A DNA stretch of 64,000 bases, taken from the NCBI GenBank assembly GCA_033557465.1, contig CM066033.1, forward strand, positions 709,763,637 through 709,827,636, read 5' to 3'. The translations under genes and the position numbers were made by a program. Below, one piece after another: positions 63,421 to 64,000 of this stretch (positions are counted from its first letter, which is position 1; every line of letters begins with the position of its first letter). Below the pieces are notes generated by a model. That model was not told the DNA's origin and did not search any database. It was given only the letters and a program-made list of their open reading frames with translations. This DNA comes from Ichthyophis bannanicus. Its lineage: Eukaryota; Chordata; Amphibia; Gymnophiona; Ichthyophiidae.

Positions 63421-63799
63421 AACACTAACATTCTCAGAAGTTCTATCTGGTAAAGGGGCAGAAAGGCTGCATCACATAAACAGCTTTAATACATGGCGCC
63501 AGACCTGGTACAAACAAGGAGGATTCAGATTTATAGGCAACTGGGGAAACAGATGGACCAACAAGAGCCTATACTGTGCTGATTGACTATATCTCTGTCG
63601 AAGGAAAAAGAATCCTAAGTGAAATTTTCAGGCAGTATGTGGACAGGCATTTAAACTAGAGAACAGGGGTGACGGATGGCGATGGACAAGTCCAGGATGT
63701 CACTCCCGGCAAAAGCAGATCATCATCAGAAACAGCCACACTTTTAAACCACATATCAACAAGTGGGAAGAAGTGGGCAGAACAAAATCAATGCAAAAT

Positions 63800-64000
63800 A
63801 CATGCAAGCCAGTTAAATGCTGGAAAGCAATGAGCACAAATACTCGAAGCTTAGCCAACAAAGTTCCTGACCTGGAAGCCCAAATAGAAATGGACTTGGA
63901 CATTGTGGCCATTACAGAAACATGGTTTAATGAATCGCATGAATGGGATATAGCCATAGCTGGCTATAATCTATTCAGAAGAGACAGAGAAAGTGGAAAA
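63800..64000 (+). pseudogene. CR1 ORF2 endonuclease start (partial)
   Basis: The plus-strand frame reads NTRSLANKVPDLEAQIEMD, then DIVAITETWFNESHEWDIAI and GYNLFRRDRESGK, the N-terminal part of an apurinic-type endonuclease with the catalytic Asn and Glu. It is open to the end of the window. It would nick target DNA for reverse transcription. Confidence 0.75.

Larger units (their letters stand above)
62713..64000 (+). mobile_element. CR1-type LINE, 5' part (continues beyond window)
   Basis: ORF1 (62751-63420, frameshifted) and the beginning of ORF2 endonuclease (from about 63800) are in the expected order. Element K lies immediately to the left, at the 5' UTR. The 3' part is outside the window, so I cannot tell if this is the same subfamily as 44688-45508. 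Confidence 0.75.

Noticed and set aside
1..64000. CRISPR arrays, operons, phage or bacterial defence genes
   Set aside because: Base composition, polyadenine tails, splice sites and LINE/SINE/DIRS content are those of a vertebrate genome; no array of spaced repeats was seen.

Overview
The window looks like vertebrate, probably amphibian (a caecilian would fit), intronic DNA that has been almost completely overwritten by retrotransposons. No prokaryotic gene organisation is present. The only host coding sequence I can support is a 54-nt exon on the minus strand (24635-24688). It is flanked by a good acceptor and donor, and its 18 codons match my recollection of LARP4 (La-related protein 4). 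The window is therefore probably the inside of two very large LARP4 introns. The caecilian suggestion is an inference from the abundance of DIRS elements and the L2/CR1/CORE-SINE mix.

At least eleven DIRS-type (tyrosine-recombinase) retrotransposons or remnants, lettered A-K here, make up most of the sequence. All lie on the minus strand, the same sense as LARP4, apart from one inverted fragment. Their order in the sense direction is Gag with an N-terminal zinc-binding Cys motif, then reverse transcriptase-RNase H (YLDD), then tyrosine recombinase (Arg, HxxR, Tyr). They are bounded by inverted terminal repeats (ITRs). Next to the 3' ITR lies an internal complementary region (ICR) that restates the joined ends. 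At least four or five families are present. Every element is broken in at least one gene; K and E are the least damaged.

Layout: 1-694, 3' end of an L2-like LINE; 695-5741, element A with a chimeric gag; 5742-7777, element B split by A; 7778-8560, L2 endonuclease fragment and a CORE-SINE; 8801-8989 and 18115-18302, a ~188-bp direct repeat flanking composite element C (8990-18114), which contains deleted element D (13286-16903) and a tRNA-derived SINE; 18628-24247, element E, the best complete architecture; 24248-25160, host intron with the LARP4 exon; 25161-31738, old element F with a CR1 insertion; 31740-34910, an L1-like LINE with a SINE and a LINE tail inside it; 34917-56640, old element G holding H, which holds I, which holds three LINE pieces, with gag-only element J abutting H; 56746-62708, element K; 62713-64000, a CR1 LINE with ORF1 and the start of ORF2.

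The most interesting signals are these. A consensus 5' splice site sits in sense orientation at the 3' tip of nearly every DIRS element, including one 485 nt upstream of the LARP4 exon. The flanking duplication around C is very long. Two gag genes are fused in A. GGTACC palindromes are dense in gag and form a 14-bp palindrome in the ITRs. The recombinase frame stays open, always in the -1 register, across the RNase H region of several families. One gag-only derivative has a foreign internal core. All product calls are from reading the translations; no database search was possible.
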